From Paraburkholderia sediminicola (lineage in GTDB: Bacteria > Pseudomonadota > Gammaproteobacteria > Burkholderiales > Burkholderiaceae): DNA of 64,000 nucleotides. The notes beneath the pieces were generated by a model. The model saw nothing but the letters and a program-made list of their open reading frames with translations, made no database searches and had not been told where the DNA came from. Where the stretch lies: positions 1,426,001 through 1,490,000 of the forward strand of contig NZ_CADIKC010000001.1 in assembly GCF_902859805.1 (NCBI RefSeq), in the 5' to 3' direction. The translations under genes and the position numbers were made by a program. Below, piece by piece: positions 55,616-63,895 of this stretch (the first letter of the stretch is position 1; every line of letters starts with the position of its first letter).

Positions 55616-56635
55616 ATGCAACATACCGTGATTGGTTTATTCGACACCTATTCTCAAGCCGAAGCCGCGCGCGACACGCTTGTACAGACCGGTTTTGCAC
55701 GCGAAACGATCGAGCTGCAGGCGAATCCGGAACCCTCCGTCGACTCCGCAACCGGCGAGGTCGCCGGTTCGGGCGTGCTCGCCAACATCGAGCGTTTTCT
55801 TTCGAGCCTTTTTGCGAGCGGCCCTCGCGCGCCGGAAACGGCTCGCTACGCGGAAGCGGTGCGCCGCGGGGCCGTGCTGGTCTGCGTGAACGCAGCCAGC
55901 GAATCGCATGCAGAACTCGCTCGCAATACCTTGATGAGGCTGGGCGCGACCGACATCGGCGAGCGCTCGCCCGATTGGGACACGCCGGCGGAATCGAGCC
56001 GCGATCATTCGATACTTGATGAACTCGGTATTGGCGCGGTGACGCCTGGCACGCCGCATACGTCGAGCGCGACGACGCCAGGCGTAGCGACACCGGCTTC
56101 GACGGCACAACCCGCGTCCCCGGCCGATCCTCTCTATCCGCCGCCGCTCATGGGCACCGACGCCGAGCCGTTCGTGCCGCCACCGCTGGCTGAGCGGCCG
56201 ATGCGCGACCCCGTCAGCGAACCGGTCATCGACCCGCTGGTTGGCGATGCGGGGCGTACCGCGATTGCGGCCGGTTCGATGCCGGGTTCGGGCGCGATCC
56301 TGCAGCCGTCGGAAGTCGTCTCCGAAGCGGGGCAGCCAACCGCGGGCTTAGGCAGCCAGATGCCTAACGAGTATCTGGAATACGAAGAGGATTTCCGCAC
56401 GCACTACGACGAGCAATACGCGGCCGAAAACGCGCGCTATGAAGATTACGTGCCCGCCTATCGCTACGGCGCGGAAATCGGTCAGGACGCGCGTTTTCGC
56501 GACCGGGCATGGGACGACGTCGAGCCGGAAGCCCGCCGCCATTGGGAAACCACCTCGCCCGACAGCACGTGGGAGCGCTTCAAGCTCGCCGTGCGCCATG
56601 GTTGGGAACGGGTGACGGGGCACCATCACGTCTAA
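55616..56635 (+). CDS. General-stress-type protein with YflT-like N terminus
   Basis: A 339-residue soluble acidic protein. The first 120 residues have the alternating VIGLFDTYSQAEAARDTLVQTGF pattern of the YflT/heat-induced stress domain, which binds no known ligand. A long Pro/Ala/Ser-rich linker follows. The C terminus ends with YLEYEEDFRTHYDEQYA, then GHHHV after a Trp-rich WERFKLAVRHGWERV segment. ATG 55616 follows GGGAGA. Function unknown; possibly envelope or stress related. Confidence 0.7.
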   Translation: MQHTVIGLFDTYSQAEAARDTLVQTGFARETIELQANPEPSVDSATGEVAGSGVLANIERFLSSLFASGPRAPETARYAEAVRRGAVLVCVNAASESHAELARNTLMRLGATDIGERSPDWDTPAESSRDHSILDELGIGAVTPGTPHTSSATTPGVATPASTAQPASPADPLYPPPLMGTDAEPFVPPPLAERPMRDPVSEPVIDPLVGDAGRTAIAAGSMPGSGAILQPSEVVSEAGQPTAGLGSQMPNEYLEYEEDFRTHYDEQYAAENARYEDYVPAYRYGAEIGQDARFRDRAWDDVEPEARRHWETTSPDSTWERFKLAVRHGWERVTGHHHV

Positions 56636-56649
56636 ACGGGGGGCGGTGG

Positions 56650-56690
56650 CGCCGGCGTGCCGTGAAGTTGCGGCGACGCCGGCGTTTTTC
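56650..56690 (+). terminator. Intrinsic terminator after the stress-type gene
   Basis: CGCCGGCG (from 56650) pairs with CGCCGGCG (56677-56684), supported by an inner GCCG/CGGC pairing, and is followed by five Ts. It ends the stress-type gene. Confidence 0.75.
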
Positions 56691-56749
56691 GGTCTTTTTC
56701 GGTCTGGATGGATGCGGGCAAAATCGCCTGGTTTGGCCCGAATCGGCCG

Positions 56750-57304
56750 TCAGGCAGCGGTCTGACGTTTGACCCACGCGACGTAGCGGTCGACGAAGCT
56801 CTGCAAGAACTTGCGGGTGCCGTCGTTCACGATCTCGCCTTTCTCGTTGATGGCCGCCGGGTCGTGCTTGATGAATACCTCAGGCTGGCCAAGCGTGGCG
56901 ACATCGAGGTACGCCAGCACGTTGCGCAGATGCTGTTGCGCCAGCGCCGTACCGGTCGCGCCGAGCGAGGTGCCGAGCACCGCGCCGGGCTTGTTACCCC
57001 ACGAATTGGTACCCCACGGCCGCGAACCCCAGTCGAGTGCGTTCTTCAGAACGCCCGGCATGGAGCGGTTGTACTCGGGCGTGACGAACAGCAGGCCGTC
57101 GGCAGCTTCGACTCGCTGCTTCAGGTGTTTGGCGACTTCGGGATAATCGGCGTCGTAGTCCTGGCTGTAGAGCGGCAGGGAGCCGATATCGATGAACTCG
57201 AAGGTGAAGTCCGCGGGCGCGAGTGAAATCACAGCTTGCGCCAATTGGCGGTTGAACGACTCGCGGCGCAGGCTGCCGACGACCACTGCGATGTGATGGG
57301 CCAT
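56750..57304 (-). CDS. NADPH-dependent FMN reductase / quinone reductase
   Basis: A 184-residue flavodoxin-like reductase of the ChrR/YieF group. FMN phosphate is bound by GSLRRESFNRQLA, and the isoalloxazine loop is PEYNRSMPGVLKNALDW. These dimeric enzymes reduce quinones, flavins, azo dyes or chromate and protect from redox stress. The gene is transcribed away from the DnaA-box cluster at 57449-57509, which lies about 150-200 bases upstream. Confidence 0.88.
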   Translation of the reverse strand: MAHHIAVVVGSLRRESFNRQLAQAVISLAPADFTFEFIDIGSLPLYSQDYDADYPEVAKHLKQRVEAADGLLFVTPEYNRSMPGVLKNALDWGSRPWGTNSWGNKPGAVLGTSLGATGTALAQQHLRNVLAYLDVATLGQPEVFIKHDPAAINEKGEIVNDGTRKFLQSFVDRYVAWVKRQTAA

Positions 57305-57448
57305 AGTTCGCTTCCTCGAGGTTAGGCGCTTGACGCGCTAAAGGGTACGAACTGTCCATCATAGGTAATAAGCCGGGCGGTGCGGCGGCCGCGCGCTCAA
57401 AAAGCGCCGACTTCTGGCTACGCGTTCAAAACCTCGAAAGTTGCTACC

Positions 57449-57509
57449 GGTGGATAACCCTGTGGCAGCAAAAGTTATCCACAGATTCTCTGAATAACCT
57501 TGTGGATAA
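57449..57509. promoter_or_regulatory. Cluster of DnaA-box sequences
   Basis: Two exact DnaA boxes are present: TTATCCACA at 57475-57483 and its complement TGTGGATAA at 57501-57509. A one-mismatch box GGTGGATAA lies at 57449-57457. The 279-base gap 57305-57583 holds no gene. There are no replication or partition genes nearby, so this is not clearly an origin. It could titrate DnaA or couple expression of the FMN reductase to replication. Confidence 0.6.
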
Positions 57510-57583
57510 CTGGTACTTTTGCCTTGTCAATCAAGCATGCTTTCGGCCTAGGACGATTTGAGGCAACTCAACGTTCTTCGCTG

Positions 57584-57865
57584 TCATTCCGGGACAGCAA
57601 TGTCGCCATCCACGAGCTGCCAGCCGTACGTCTCGGCAAACACCTGAGCCGCATCCGCATTGTCAAAAAACGGCATGTCCGCGTGGCCCTGGAAGGGATA
57701 GATCACACGCTCGTCGCTCAGCCGGGTCACTTTTAGCGTCGGCACCGTCCCGCTTGAGGTTCGACGCGATGACACGGCGACCTGATAGTTCGCGCGGCCC
57801 GTCAACGGCGTGGAATTCGCGCCCTGCGAGCGCCTGGAAATATGGCTTGCCATCGGTGCGCGCAT
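57584..57865 (-). CDS. Small DUF6723-like protein
   Basis: A 93-residue protein with SSRRTSSGTVPTLKVTRLSDERVIYPFQG and a C-terminal LVDGDIAVPE, a pattern I associate with the DUF6723 family of Burkholderia. Function is unknown. Its ATG overlaps the upstream gene's stop by one base (TGATG), so both are translated together. No signal peptide is evident. Confidence 0.65.
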   Translation of the reverse strand: MRAPMASHISRRSQGANSTPLTGRANYQVAVSSRRTSSGTVPTLKVTRLSDERVIYPFQGHADMPFFDNADAAQVFAETYGWQLVDGDIAVPE

Positions 57866-58149
57866 CAGAGTCCGGCGATCGACTCGCCGGCAACCATGCC
57901 GTCGATCACCCGCTCCGCGTAACTCGCTGATGCAATACGTGCGTCGCCGGCCGCGCCGAACGGAGAACGGCTCGGCACGCGAAATACACGGCTGCTGGTC
58001 AAGGAATCGTCAGTGCCGCGCCGGCAGATTCGCACTGCGGCGTCGAAGCCCGAATCGTAGTGGCGGACGCCATCGGCGGAACGCGGCTGGTGCGGATAAA
58101 CCAGTGGATAAATCTCAAGGCCTCGGTAGCTTCTGATCGTATTGTTCAT
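57865..58149 (-). CDS. Small conserved hypothetical protein
   Basis: A 94-residue soluble protein starting MNNTIRSYRGLEIYPLVYPH, with a YDSGFDAAVRICRRG core and a Ser/Ala-rich C-terminal half ending in ASYAERVIDGMVAG. It resembles other short Burkholderia proteins that begin with the same SYRGLEIYPLV-like strand, but no function is known. It is the first gene of a two-gene unit with the DUF6723-like gene. Confidence 0.6.
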   Translation of the reverse strand: MNNTIRSYRGLEIYPLVYPHQPRSADGVRHYDSGFDAAVRICRRGTDDSLTSSRVFRVPSRSPFGAAGDARIASASYAERVIDGMVAGESIAGL

Positions 58150-58682
58150 GGTAGTCGTCTCCGGTAAAGGATCTCGCTTGAAACGTGTGCGCTGTGTGTT
58201 GGGCCTGACGCCGGGCGAGTCGCGGCGTTTCAGCGAACAAGGTGTTGGTCGGCGACGATGCGCGTCAGGAGCGGTGCTTGTGAGGCCACGCCGACAACAC
58301 CGTCAAGCGAAGTAGAAGGAAAGGACCCCGTTCGATTCAGGGCGCTGTGATGAGAGGCTGATGCCTGAGGGACTGCGCAGGAGAACTGCAAGCTGTTGGC
58401 TCACTGTAACACGTTAGAAGAGTGAGCATTAGGCGCATTTGCGCGCCGGGCGCGGGTGTTGCTTCGGAGTGCCGGGTATTGCGTACCGCTTTCTGTTTCT
58501 CGACGCTCGTACACGAGTGAAATGGATTCGCAGCCCTGTTCTGCGGATGCTTCGCACGTGCGTCAAACGTGCGGGATTAAATGCAAAAAGGGCGCCTTTA
58601 TCGGCGCCCTTTCTTGATTTCGAAAACCTGTCTCGTCAACAAACTTGTGCCGGACCGATGTCCGACCGTGTCCGCCAGACGA
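58150..58682. other. 533-base gap without a gene
   Basis: Apart from the terminator at 58584-58613, nothing convincing is seen. The part next to 58150 should carry the promoter of the two-gene unit. The rest is G/C-rich with only short unsupported frames. Confidence 0.5.
58584..58613 (-). terminator. Intrinsic terminator of the small secreted peptide gene
   Basis: AAAGGGCGCC and GGCGCCCTTT pair around TTTATC, and on the minus strand the stem runs into TTTTTGC. It lies about 70 bases beyond the peptide's stop. Confidence 0.82.
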
Positions 58683-58814
58683 TTAGTTGCCGAAGAACAC
58701 GTTGCAGTACGATGCCGGGCCGCTGCATTGGCTCGGTGCAGCAGCTTGAGCTGCGCCCGACGCGGCAGCAAACAGGGCGACGGAAGCGATCAGGGCGGTA
58801 AGAATGCGTTTCAT
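58683..58814 (-). CDS. 43-residue secreted cysteine-pair peptide
   Basis: A very short product: a signal peptide (KRILTALIASVALFAAASGAAQA) followed by only about 20 mature residues, APSQCSGPASYCNVFFGN, containing two cysteines that could form a loop. A strong GAGGAG site precedes ATG 58814, and a good terminator follows, which argues for a real gene. Function unknown; similar tiny exported peptides are frequent in Burkholderia. Confidence 0.65.
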   Translation of the reverse strand: MKRILTALIASVALFAAASGAAQAAAPSQCSGPASYCNVFFGN

Positions 58815-58919
58815 GGTGCTACTCCTCTTCGGCGATTGGTTCGCGATCTGTGGCGATCGATGGAGTGGAGAATAGCGATTCAGTGTCCGCCTACAAATAC
58901 CGAAGACAAGAAGATGTTT

Positions 58920-58934
58920 TTTCAAATATTGAAA
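58920..58934. promoter_or_regulatory. A/T-rich palindrome in a divergent promoter region
   Basis: TTTCAA and TTGAAA flank ATA, about 105 bases upstream of the secreted peptide gene and in the gap shared with the sigma factor gene. It is a possible operator, supported only by symmetry and location. Confidence 0.3.
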
Positions 58935-59202
58935 TAATCCGGCGGCGTGTTTGCTGCGGGCTTGAGACGCGCGCCACTGCAGGCCTCGCCCATGCGCTTG
59001 AAGTTACGGTTGCACTGCCGCAGCCTTGATTTCATTTTTCGCAATAATGTTTTTTACTGTCATAAAGCCCGTTGCGGCACGACTAAGGGCATCAGGTCAT
59101 CGCTTGCAGGCGGGCATATGTTCAATACCAATTCGCTTGCGCTGGAACGTGCGGGAGAATGGCGCACCCGTCCGGGAACTGCGCAAGGAGACCCACCCGC
59201 CT

Positions 59203-59277
59203 ATGAACCACAACGATCCAGAAGAAAACATGCGGCAACCTCGAGCGCGGCGATGGAGCCTGCCATGGCGCAAGTAA
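59203..59277 (+). CDS. Possible 24-codon leader ORF before the sigma factor
   Basis: ATG 59203 follows an AAGGAG site (59185-59190, 12-base spacing). The frame encodes MNHNDPEENMRQPRARRWSL and four more residues before TAA at 59275-59277, overlapping the sigma start. It could couple or attenuate sigma translation, or be chance. The product itself has no known family. Confidence 0.25.
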   Translation: MNHNDPEENMRQPRARRWSLPWRK

Positions 59278-59873
59278 GCGGGCCGGCGCTCGATGATCCC
59301 GTTTATCTAACGCAACTGCGGCGCGACCTGTTGCGCTTCGCCCGTTTGCAACTGCGCGATGCCGCTGCCGCCGAAGACGCCGTCCAGGAGGCCCTTGCCG
59401 CCGCCTGGACACAAGCCGACCGGTTTGCCGCGCAATCGGAGCACAAGACGTGGGTGTTCGGCATCCTGCGGCACAAGCTTGTCGACACCTTGCGCGCCCG
59501 GCAGCGCACGGTGAATCTGTCGGCGCTCGAATCCGAAATTGACGGCGAGGCGCTGCTCGATCGCGAGCTCTTCAAGGACAACGGCCACTGGTCACGCGAG
59601 AGCAAACCGCAACCATGGCCGACACCGGAAAGCGCGCTGCGCCAGCAGCAATTCTGGACCTTGTTCGAGATGTGTCTGGAACACCTGCCTGAGCACATCG
59701 GCCGCGTGTTCATGATGCGCGAATTCCTTGATCTCGAAACCGAAGCAATCTGCGCTGAACTGCAGATGACCGCCAATCACTGCAGCGTGCTGATCTACCG
59801 CGCGCGGCTGCGCTTGCGCACTTGCCTGAGCGAAAAGGGCCTATCCAGAGAGGATGCGAATGGGGAAGTGTAA
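59265..59873 (+). CDS. ECF-type RNA polymerase sigma factor
   Basis: A 202-residue sigma-70 family protein. Region 2 contains LLRFARLQLRDAAAAEDAVQEALAAAW and KTWVFGILRHKLVDTLR. Region 4 has LEHLPEHIGRVFMMREFLDLETEAICAEL and a helix-turn-helix TANHCSVLIYRARLRLR. A longer-than-usual linker joins them. ATG 59265 was chosen because of GGAG seven bases before it; ATG 59253 is an alternative. The next gene, overlapping by 14 bases, encodes a zinc-finger protein that is probably its anti-sigma. Confidence 0.87.
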   Translation: MAQVSGPALDDPVYLTQLRRDLLRFARLQLRDAAAAEDAVQEALAAAWTQADRFAAQSEHKTWVFGILRHKLVDTLRARQRTVNLSALESEIDGEALLDRELFKDNGHWSRESKPQPWPTPESALRQQQFWTLFEMCLEHLPEHIGRVFMMREFLDLETEAICAELQMTANHCSVLIYRARLRLRTCLSEKGLSREDANGEV

Positions 59874-60063
59874 GCACATCACGCGGCTGTTGTCGGACGC
59901 GCTCGACCGCCGTTTAACGACCGGCGAATGGGTCGCCATCCGGCTGCATCTGCCGACTTGCAGCGGCTGCCGCAATTACCGCAAACAGATCCGTCTGCTG
60001 CGCGTGGCGGCGCGCACGGCGAGCGGGATTGCGACGCCGGGCACGGGCGGTAGTGAGGATTGA
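59860..60063 (+). CDS. Zinc-finger (zf-HC2-like) putative anti-sigma factor
   Basis: A 67-residue soluble protein with the HxxxCxxC motif (HLPTCSGCRNYRKQ) of ZAS anti-sigma domains and no membrane segment. In this family the bound zinc and a short helix hold the sigma factor inactive, often with redox sensitivity. ATG 59860 with AGAGG is preferred over ATG 59854. The overlap with the sigma gene implies stoichiometric production. Confidence 0.8.
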   Translation: MGKCKHITRLLSDALDRRLTTGEWVAIRLHLPTCSGCRNYRKQIRLLRVAARTASGIATPGTGGSED

Positions 60064-60074
60064 GGTGGCGCTGG

Positions 60075-60365
60075 TTAGCGCTCGCCGGGCGGCGTGTTCC
60101 GGTAACGCTCGAAGAAGCTTACGTGTGACGCTTCGTCGATGGATACGGGGTGCGCTTCGGCACCGGCCGGATGTTTGGCCAGCTGCGCGCGTGTGCGGAT
60201 CGGCCGATGCTGGAAATTGCCGCCACAGTTCGGACACACGTTACGCAGCGTACTGAGCGCACACACTTCGCAGAAGGTGCATTCGTACGTGCAGATCATC
60301 GCGTCGGGCGCGTTCGGCGGCAGTGATTTGCAGCATCCTTCGCAGGACGGTCTCAGTTCAAGCAT
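60075..60365 (-). CDS. DUF1272 cysteine-rich small protein
   Basis: A 96-residue protein with the DUF1272 pattern: MLELRPSCEGCCKSLPPNA, then CTYECTFCEVCA and VCPNCGGN, i.e. about nine cysteines suited to binding zinc or another metal. The C-terminal third is longer than the usual family member and ends in FFERYRNTPPGER. Role unknown. It is convergent with the anti-sigma gene and downstream of the GntP gene on the same strand. Confidence 0.85.
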   Translation of the reverse strand: MLELRPSCEGCCKSLPPNAPDAMICTYECTFCEVCALSTLRNVCPNCGGNFQHRPIRTRAQLAKHPAGAEAHPVSIDEASHVSFFERYRNTPPGER

Positions 60366-60502
60366 GGAGGCTCCGGGTCGGCAGGGAAACGACGCGCGAG
60401 ACTGCGCGTCGTTTGTGTCGAAGCAGTGTAAGCGGACCGGGCCATACGGAATTGACAGCCAGGCGTCAATTCCTGCCACCGTTTGCGATCCCCAGGCCAG
60501 GC

Positions 60503-61879
60503 TCAGGTCAACACGGTCCACAACGCGAACGTCAAAACGAGGCCGACGACGGATACGATCGTCTGCAGCACAGACCAGACCATCACCGTCTGCTTCAATT
60601 GCAGCGCGAAGTACTCGCGCACCATCCAGAAGCCCGCATCGTTCACATGGCAGAAGAACACGGAACCAGCGCCGATCGCGAGCGCCATCAGCGAATTGTG
60701 CGTGGCGCTGAGGCCCGCGACGACCGGCGCGACGATACCGGCGGTCGTGGTGGTCGCAACCGTCGCGGAGCCGGTGGCCTGCCGCAGCGCGACGGCGATC
60801 AGCCACGCCAGCAGAATCAGCGGCATGTGCGCGCCGACCGCGATCTTGCCGATCGTCGTGCTGATGCCGGCCACCACGAGCGCCTGCTTGAGTCCGCCGC
60901 CTGCGCCGATGGTCAGCAGCAACGCGGCGATCGGCGGCAAGCTCTTGCGCAGAATGCCGCCGACCCGGTCGCGTGCCATACCGCGCGACCAGCCCAGCGC
61001 CACCACCGCGAATAGCACGGTGAGGCCGAGCGCGACCAACGGCTCACCGAGAAAATTGAGCGCGTCGAACAGGAAAGTCTCGGGTTGGAGCAGAAGCCTG
61101 GCAACCGTGCGACCGAGCATCAGCACGACCGGCAACAGGATCGTGATGAGCGAGATCGCGAAACTCGGCGGCTCGCCGGTGCTCTGTTCCGCGGTGAAGA
61201 GCTTGCCCATTTCTTCCGGCTCGACCACGTGCATCCGCTTCGACAACCAGATACCGTAGACCGGCCCCGCCAGAATGACCGCCGGAATCGCAACGATCAG
61301 ACCGAGACCGAGCGTCAGGCCGAGATCGGCATGCAGCGCGCTCACGGCAATCAGCGGACCCGGATGCGGTGGCAACAGCGCGTGCAGCGTGGTCATACCG
61401 GCGAGCGCGGGAATCGCAATCCGCAGAATCGGCTGCTGCGAACGGCGCGCCATCACGAAGATGATCGGCACCATCATCACCAGGCCCACTTCAAAGAAGA
61501 GCGGCAGGCCGACGATGATTGCCACCAGCGCCATCATCCACGGCAGCGTGCGCGGCGTGGAATGTTTGAGGATGGTTGAGACGAGCCGGTCGGCGGCGCC
61601 CGATTCGGCCATTAGCGCACCGAGCATGGCCCCGAGCGCGATGATGATGCCGACATCGCCGAGCAACGCACCCGCGCCTTTGCTGAATGCGCTGGCTACG
61701 GCCTCCAGCGGTAGACCGGCCGAAAAGCCCGCCGCGAACGTGCCGACCAGAATCGACAGAAACGGCGCGAGCTTCAGCACGCTGATGAAAACGATGATCA
61801 GTGCGAGCCCGAGCACGCACGACAAAATCAGTTGAGTGTCGTGGGATGACCACGGCGCGAGTGTTGTCGTCAGATGCAC
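60503..61879 (-). CDS. GntP-family gluconate/organic-acid permease
   Basis: A 458-residue permease with about 12 membrane segments. It has the GntP features ILVGTFAAGFSAGLPLEAV, LLPPHPGPLIAVSALHADLG and ATGSATVATTTTAGI. Members import gluconate, idonate or fructuronate with protons. The best start is GTG 61879 after AAGGGACATC. No gluconate kinase is in the window, so the substrate is open. Confidence 0.87.
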   Translation of the reverse strand: MHLTTTLAPWSSHDTQLILSCVLGLALIIVFISVLKLAPFLSILVGTFAAGFSAGLPLEAVASAFSKGAGALLGDVGIIIALGAMLGALMAESGAADRLVSTILKHSTPRTLPWMMALVAIIVGLPLFFEVGLVMMVPIIFVMARRSQQPILRIAIPALAGMTTLHALLPPHPGPLIAVSALHADLGLTLGLGLIVAIPAVILAGPVYGIWLSKRMHVVEPEEMGKLFTAEQSTGEPPSFAISLITILLPVVLMLGRTVARLLLQPETFLFDALNFLGEPLVALGLTVLFAVVALGWSRGMARDRVGGILRKSLPPIAALLLTIGAGGGLKQALVVAGISTTIGKIAVGAHMPLILLAWLIAVALRQATGSATVATTTTAGIVAPVVAGLSATHNSLMALAIGAGSVFFCHVNDAGFWMVREYFALQLKQTVMVWSVLQTIVSVVGLVLTFALWTVLT

Positions 61880-62107
61880 GATGTCCCTTTTTCCGATTGA
61901 CGCAGCCGCGACCGCGCGCGGATGACGGATTGTAGCGGGGCAAGGTGACTTGACGCAGTCAGACACGCAGAGCGGAATCTCCAGGGTGTCCCGCCCCCGC
62001 CGACGTGATTTGCTTATGCGAATTTATCGGTTCGTCCAGGCTTGCAGACGAATTATCGTCGAAGCTAATCGGTCCGTTTCGCGTCCGTTTTTTTAACGAG
62101 CACTTTT

Positions 62108-63091
62108 ATGTCCCGTCATCCTTTGCTCACGCGCCGTGCGTTTATCGCCGGCGTGGGCGCCTCGCTGGCCGCCGCGGCCTTGCCCGTTGTCTCCACGTCA
62201 GTCTTCGCCGCAGATTCACATGCGAAAGAATTTCGCATCGGTTATCAGAAAGCGGCCAATACGCTCGTGTTGCTGAAGGCGCACGGCACGCTCGAAAAGC
62301 AGCTCGCCCCGCTTGGCATCACGGTCAAATGGACTGAGTTTCCCGCCGGCCCGCAGCTGCTCGAAGGATTGAATGTCGGCGCGATCGACTTCGGTTACGT
62401 TGGCGAGGCGCCGCCGGTGTTCGCGCAGGCGGCCGGCGCGAACTTCGTCTATACGGCATATGAAATTCCGACGCCGCATGCCGAAGGGATTCTCGTCCAT
62501 CAGGACGCACCGATCAAAACGGTCGCCGATCTGAAGGGCAAAAAGATCGCTTTCAATAAAGGTTCGGACGTTCACTGGTTTCTGGTCGCCGCATTGCAGA
62601 AGAGCGGCGTGAAGTACAGCGACATTCAACCCGTTTTTCTGGCGCCCGCCGATGCGCGCGCGGCCTTCGAACGCGGTGCGATCGACGCATGGGCGATCTG
62701 GGACCCGTTCCTCGAGGCAGCAAAACGCCAGTCGAATGCCCGCTTGCTCGCCGACGCCGAAGGTATCGTGAGTCACCATCAGTTCTTCCTGAGCGCGCGG
62801 CCGTTTGCGGAGAAAAACGGCGAAGTGATCGCGATCGTGATGGATGCAGTGAGTAAAGAGGGCGAGTGGATACGCGGGCACTACAGCGAAGCAGCCGCTC
62901 AGCTCGCGCCGATTCAGGGCCTTGACGCCGGCGTGATCGAAGCAGGTTTGCGGCACTACGCGCACGTCTACAAACCGATCGACGCGACCGTGCTTGCAGA
63001 GCAGCAACGTATTGCCGACACATTCAGCGATCTGCGCATCATCCCGACAAAGATCGTGACGAAGGACGCGGCATTGCCTGCCAAGGCTTAG
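62108..63091 (+). CDS. ssuA: Aliphatic sulfonate ABC transporter substrate-binding protein
   Basis: A 327-residue periplasmic binding protein of the SsuA/NitT/TauT family. The N terminus has a twin-arginine-like LTRRAFIAGVGASLAAAALP signal, then IGYQKAANTLVLLKAHGTLE, FPAGPQLLEGLNVGAIDFGYVGEAPPVFAQAAG and AFNKGSDVHWFL, all SsuA-like. It should bind alkanesulfonates for desulfonation under sulfur limitation. No permease, ATPase or SsuD gene follows in the window, so it is either a lone component or its partners are elsewhere. Confidence 0.87.
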   Translation: MSRHPLLTRRAFIAGVGASLAAAALPVVSTSVFAADSHAKEFRIGYQKAANTLVLLKAHGTLEKQLAPLGITVKWTEFPAGPQLLEGLNVGAIDFGYVGEAPPVFAQAAGANFVYTAYEIPTPHAEGILVHQDAPIKTVADLKGKKIAFNKGSDVHWFLVAALQKSGVKYSDIQPVFLAPADARAAFERGAIDAWAIWDPFLEAAKRQSNARLLADAEGIVSHHQFFLSARPFAEKNGEVIAIVMDAVSKEGEWIRGHYSEAAAQLAPIQGLDAGVIEAGLRHYAHVYKPIDATVLAEQQRIADTFSDLRIIPTKIVTKDAALPAKA

Positions 63092-63127
63092 GTCACCTGC
63101 GCTCAGGTCACATAGACCGCGATGCTT

Positions 63128-63493
63128 CTACACCTGGGCGAATAGCGCTTCGACATTTTCCGGCGGGCGGCCAATCATGGCTCGCCCGTTTCGCACGACG
63201 ATCGGTCGTTGCAGAAGGATGGGGTGCTTTGCCAATGCTTCGTATAACTGAGCGTCGCTCAGTGTGGTGTCGGAGAGATTGAGTGCTTTGTATTCGGCCT
63301 CGGTGTCGCGGATCATCTCGCGGACGGTGCAGCCTAGCTGTGTGTTGATTTGCTTCAACTGCGTGATCGTGAGCGGCTGCTTCAGGTATTCGATGATTTC
63401 CGTTGGTTCGTTGCCGCTGTTGTAGGTGGTGGCGATCAGGTCGCAGGTAGCTCGCGATTTTGAACAGCGAGGGTTGTGGTAGATGGTGATCAT
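63128..63493 (-). CDS. arsC: ArsC-family arsenate reductase
   Basis: A 121-residue thioredoxin-fold reductase with the catalytic Cys10 in YHNPRCSKSR, and the RPIVVRNGRAMIGRPPENV segment near the C terminus carrying the substrate-contact Arg. It is of the glutaredoxin-coupled ArsC/YfgD group. Lacking other ars genes, it may be a housekeeping YfgD-type protein rather than an arsenic-resistance enzyme. Confidence 0.85.
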   Translation of the reverse strand: MITIYHNPRCSKSRATCDLIATTYNSGNEPTEIIEYLKQPLTITQLKQINTQLGCTVREMIRDTEAEYKALNLSDTTLSDAQLYEALAKHPILLQRPIVVRNGRAMIGRPPENVEALFAQV

Positions 63494-63804
63494 GGTTGAT
63501 TGGGTGAGCGTTGCTTGTGGTGGGGTGCAGGGAGTTTTTCGTGGGGATTTTAGCGGGTGCGGGGAGTTGGGTGGATATCAGTGCAGGCGGATGGGGGCGG
63601 TCGAGTTTCGTTGGGGTGGGAAGGGGCGCTGCCTGTTGGTGATGGTGTCGTTCGGTTTATGCGCATAAAGCGGCTGCCGGAAGTTGTCGAGTTTTCGTCA
63701 CGTGCTGTGGGATGGCTTGGGCCGTTCGCCTGAAGGCTTCAACTCATGCTGGTTGATCTCCTCCTTTCTATACATGGGCGCGAAGCTTCAAACGGCCACC
63801 ACGC

Positions 63805-63891
63805 CAGTCCCAGTCCCAGTCCCAGTCCCAGTCCCAGTCCCAGTCCCAGTCCCAGTCCCAGTCCCAGTCCCAGTCCCAGTCCCAGTCCCAG
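63805..63891. repeat. Hexamer tandem repeat, 14 x CAGTCC
   Basis: Fourteen perfect copies of CAGTCC run from 63805 to 63888, followed by a partial CAG. Only five bases separate it from the pentamer array. The unit is a multiple of three, so changes in copy number would not shift a reading frame. Confidence 0.97.
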
Positions 63892-63895
63892 CTCC

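Noticed and set aside
57449..57509. Chromosome or plasmid replication origin
   Set aside because: DnaA boxes are present but there are no replication or partition genes and no obvious A/T-rich unwinding region with iterons.
63483..63668. A 61-codon plus-strand frame overlapping the ArsC gene start
   Set aside because: Gly/Arg/Val-rich composition, no ribosome site and no family features in a T/G-rich stretch.
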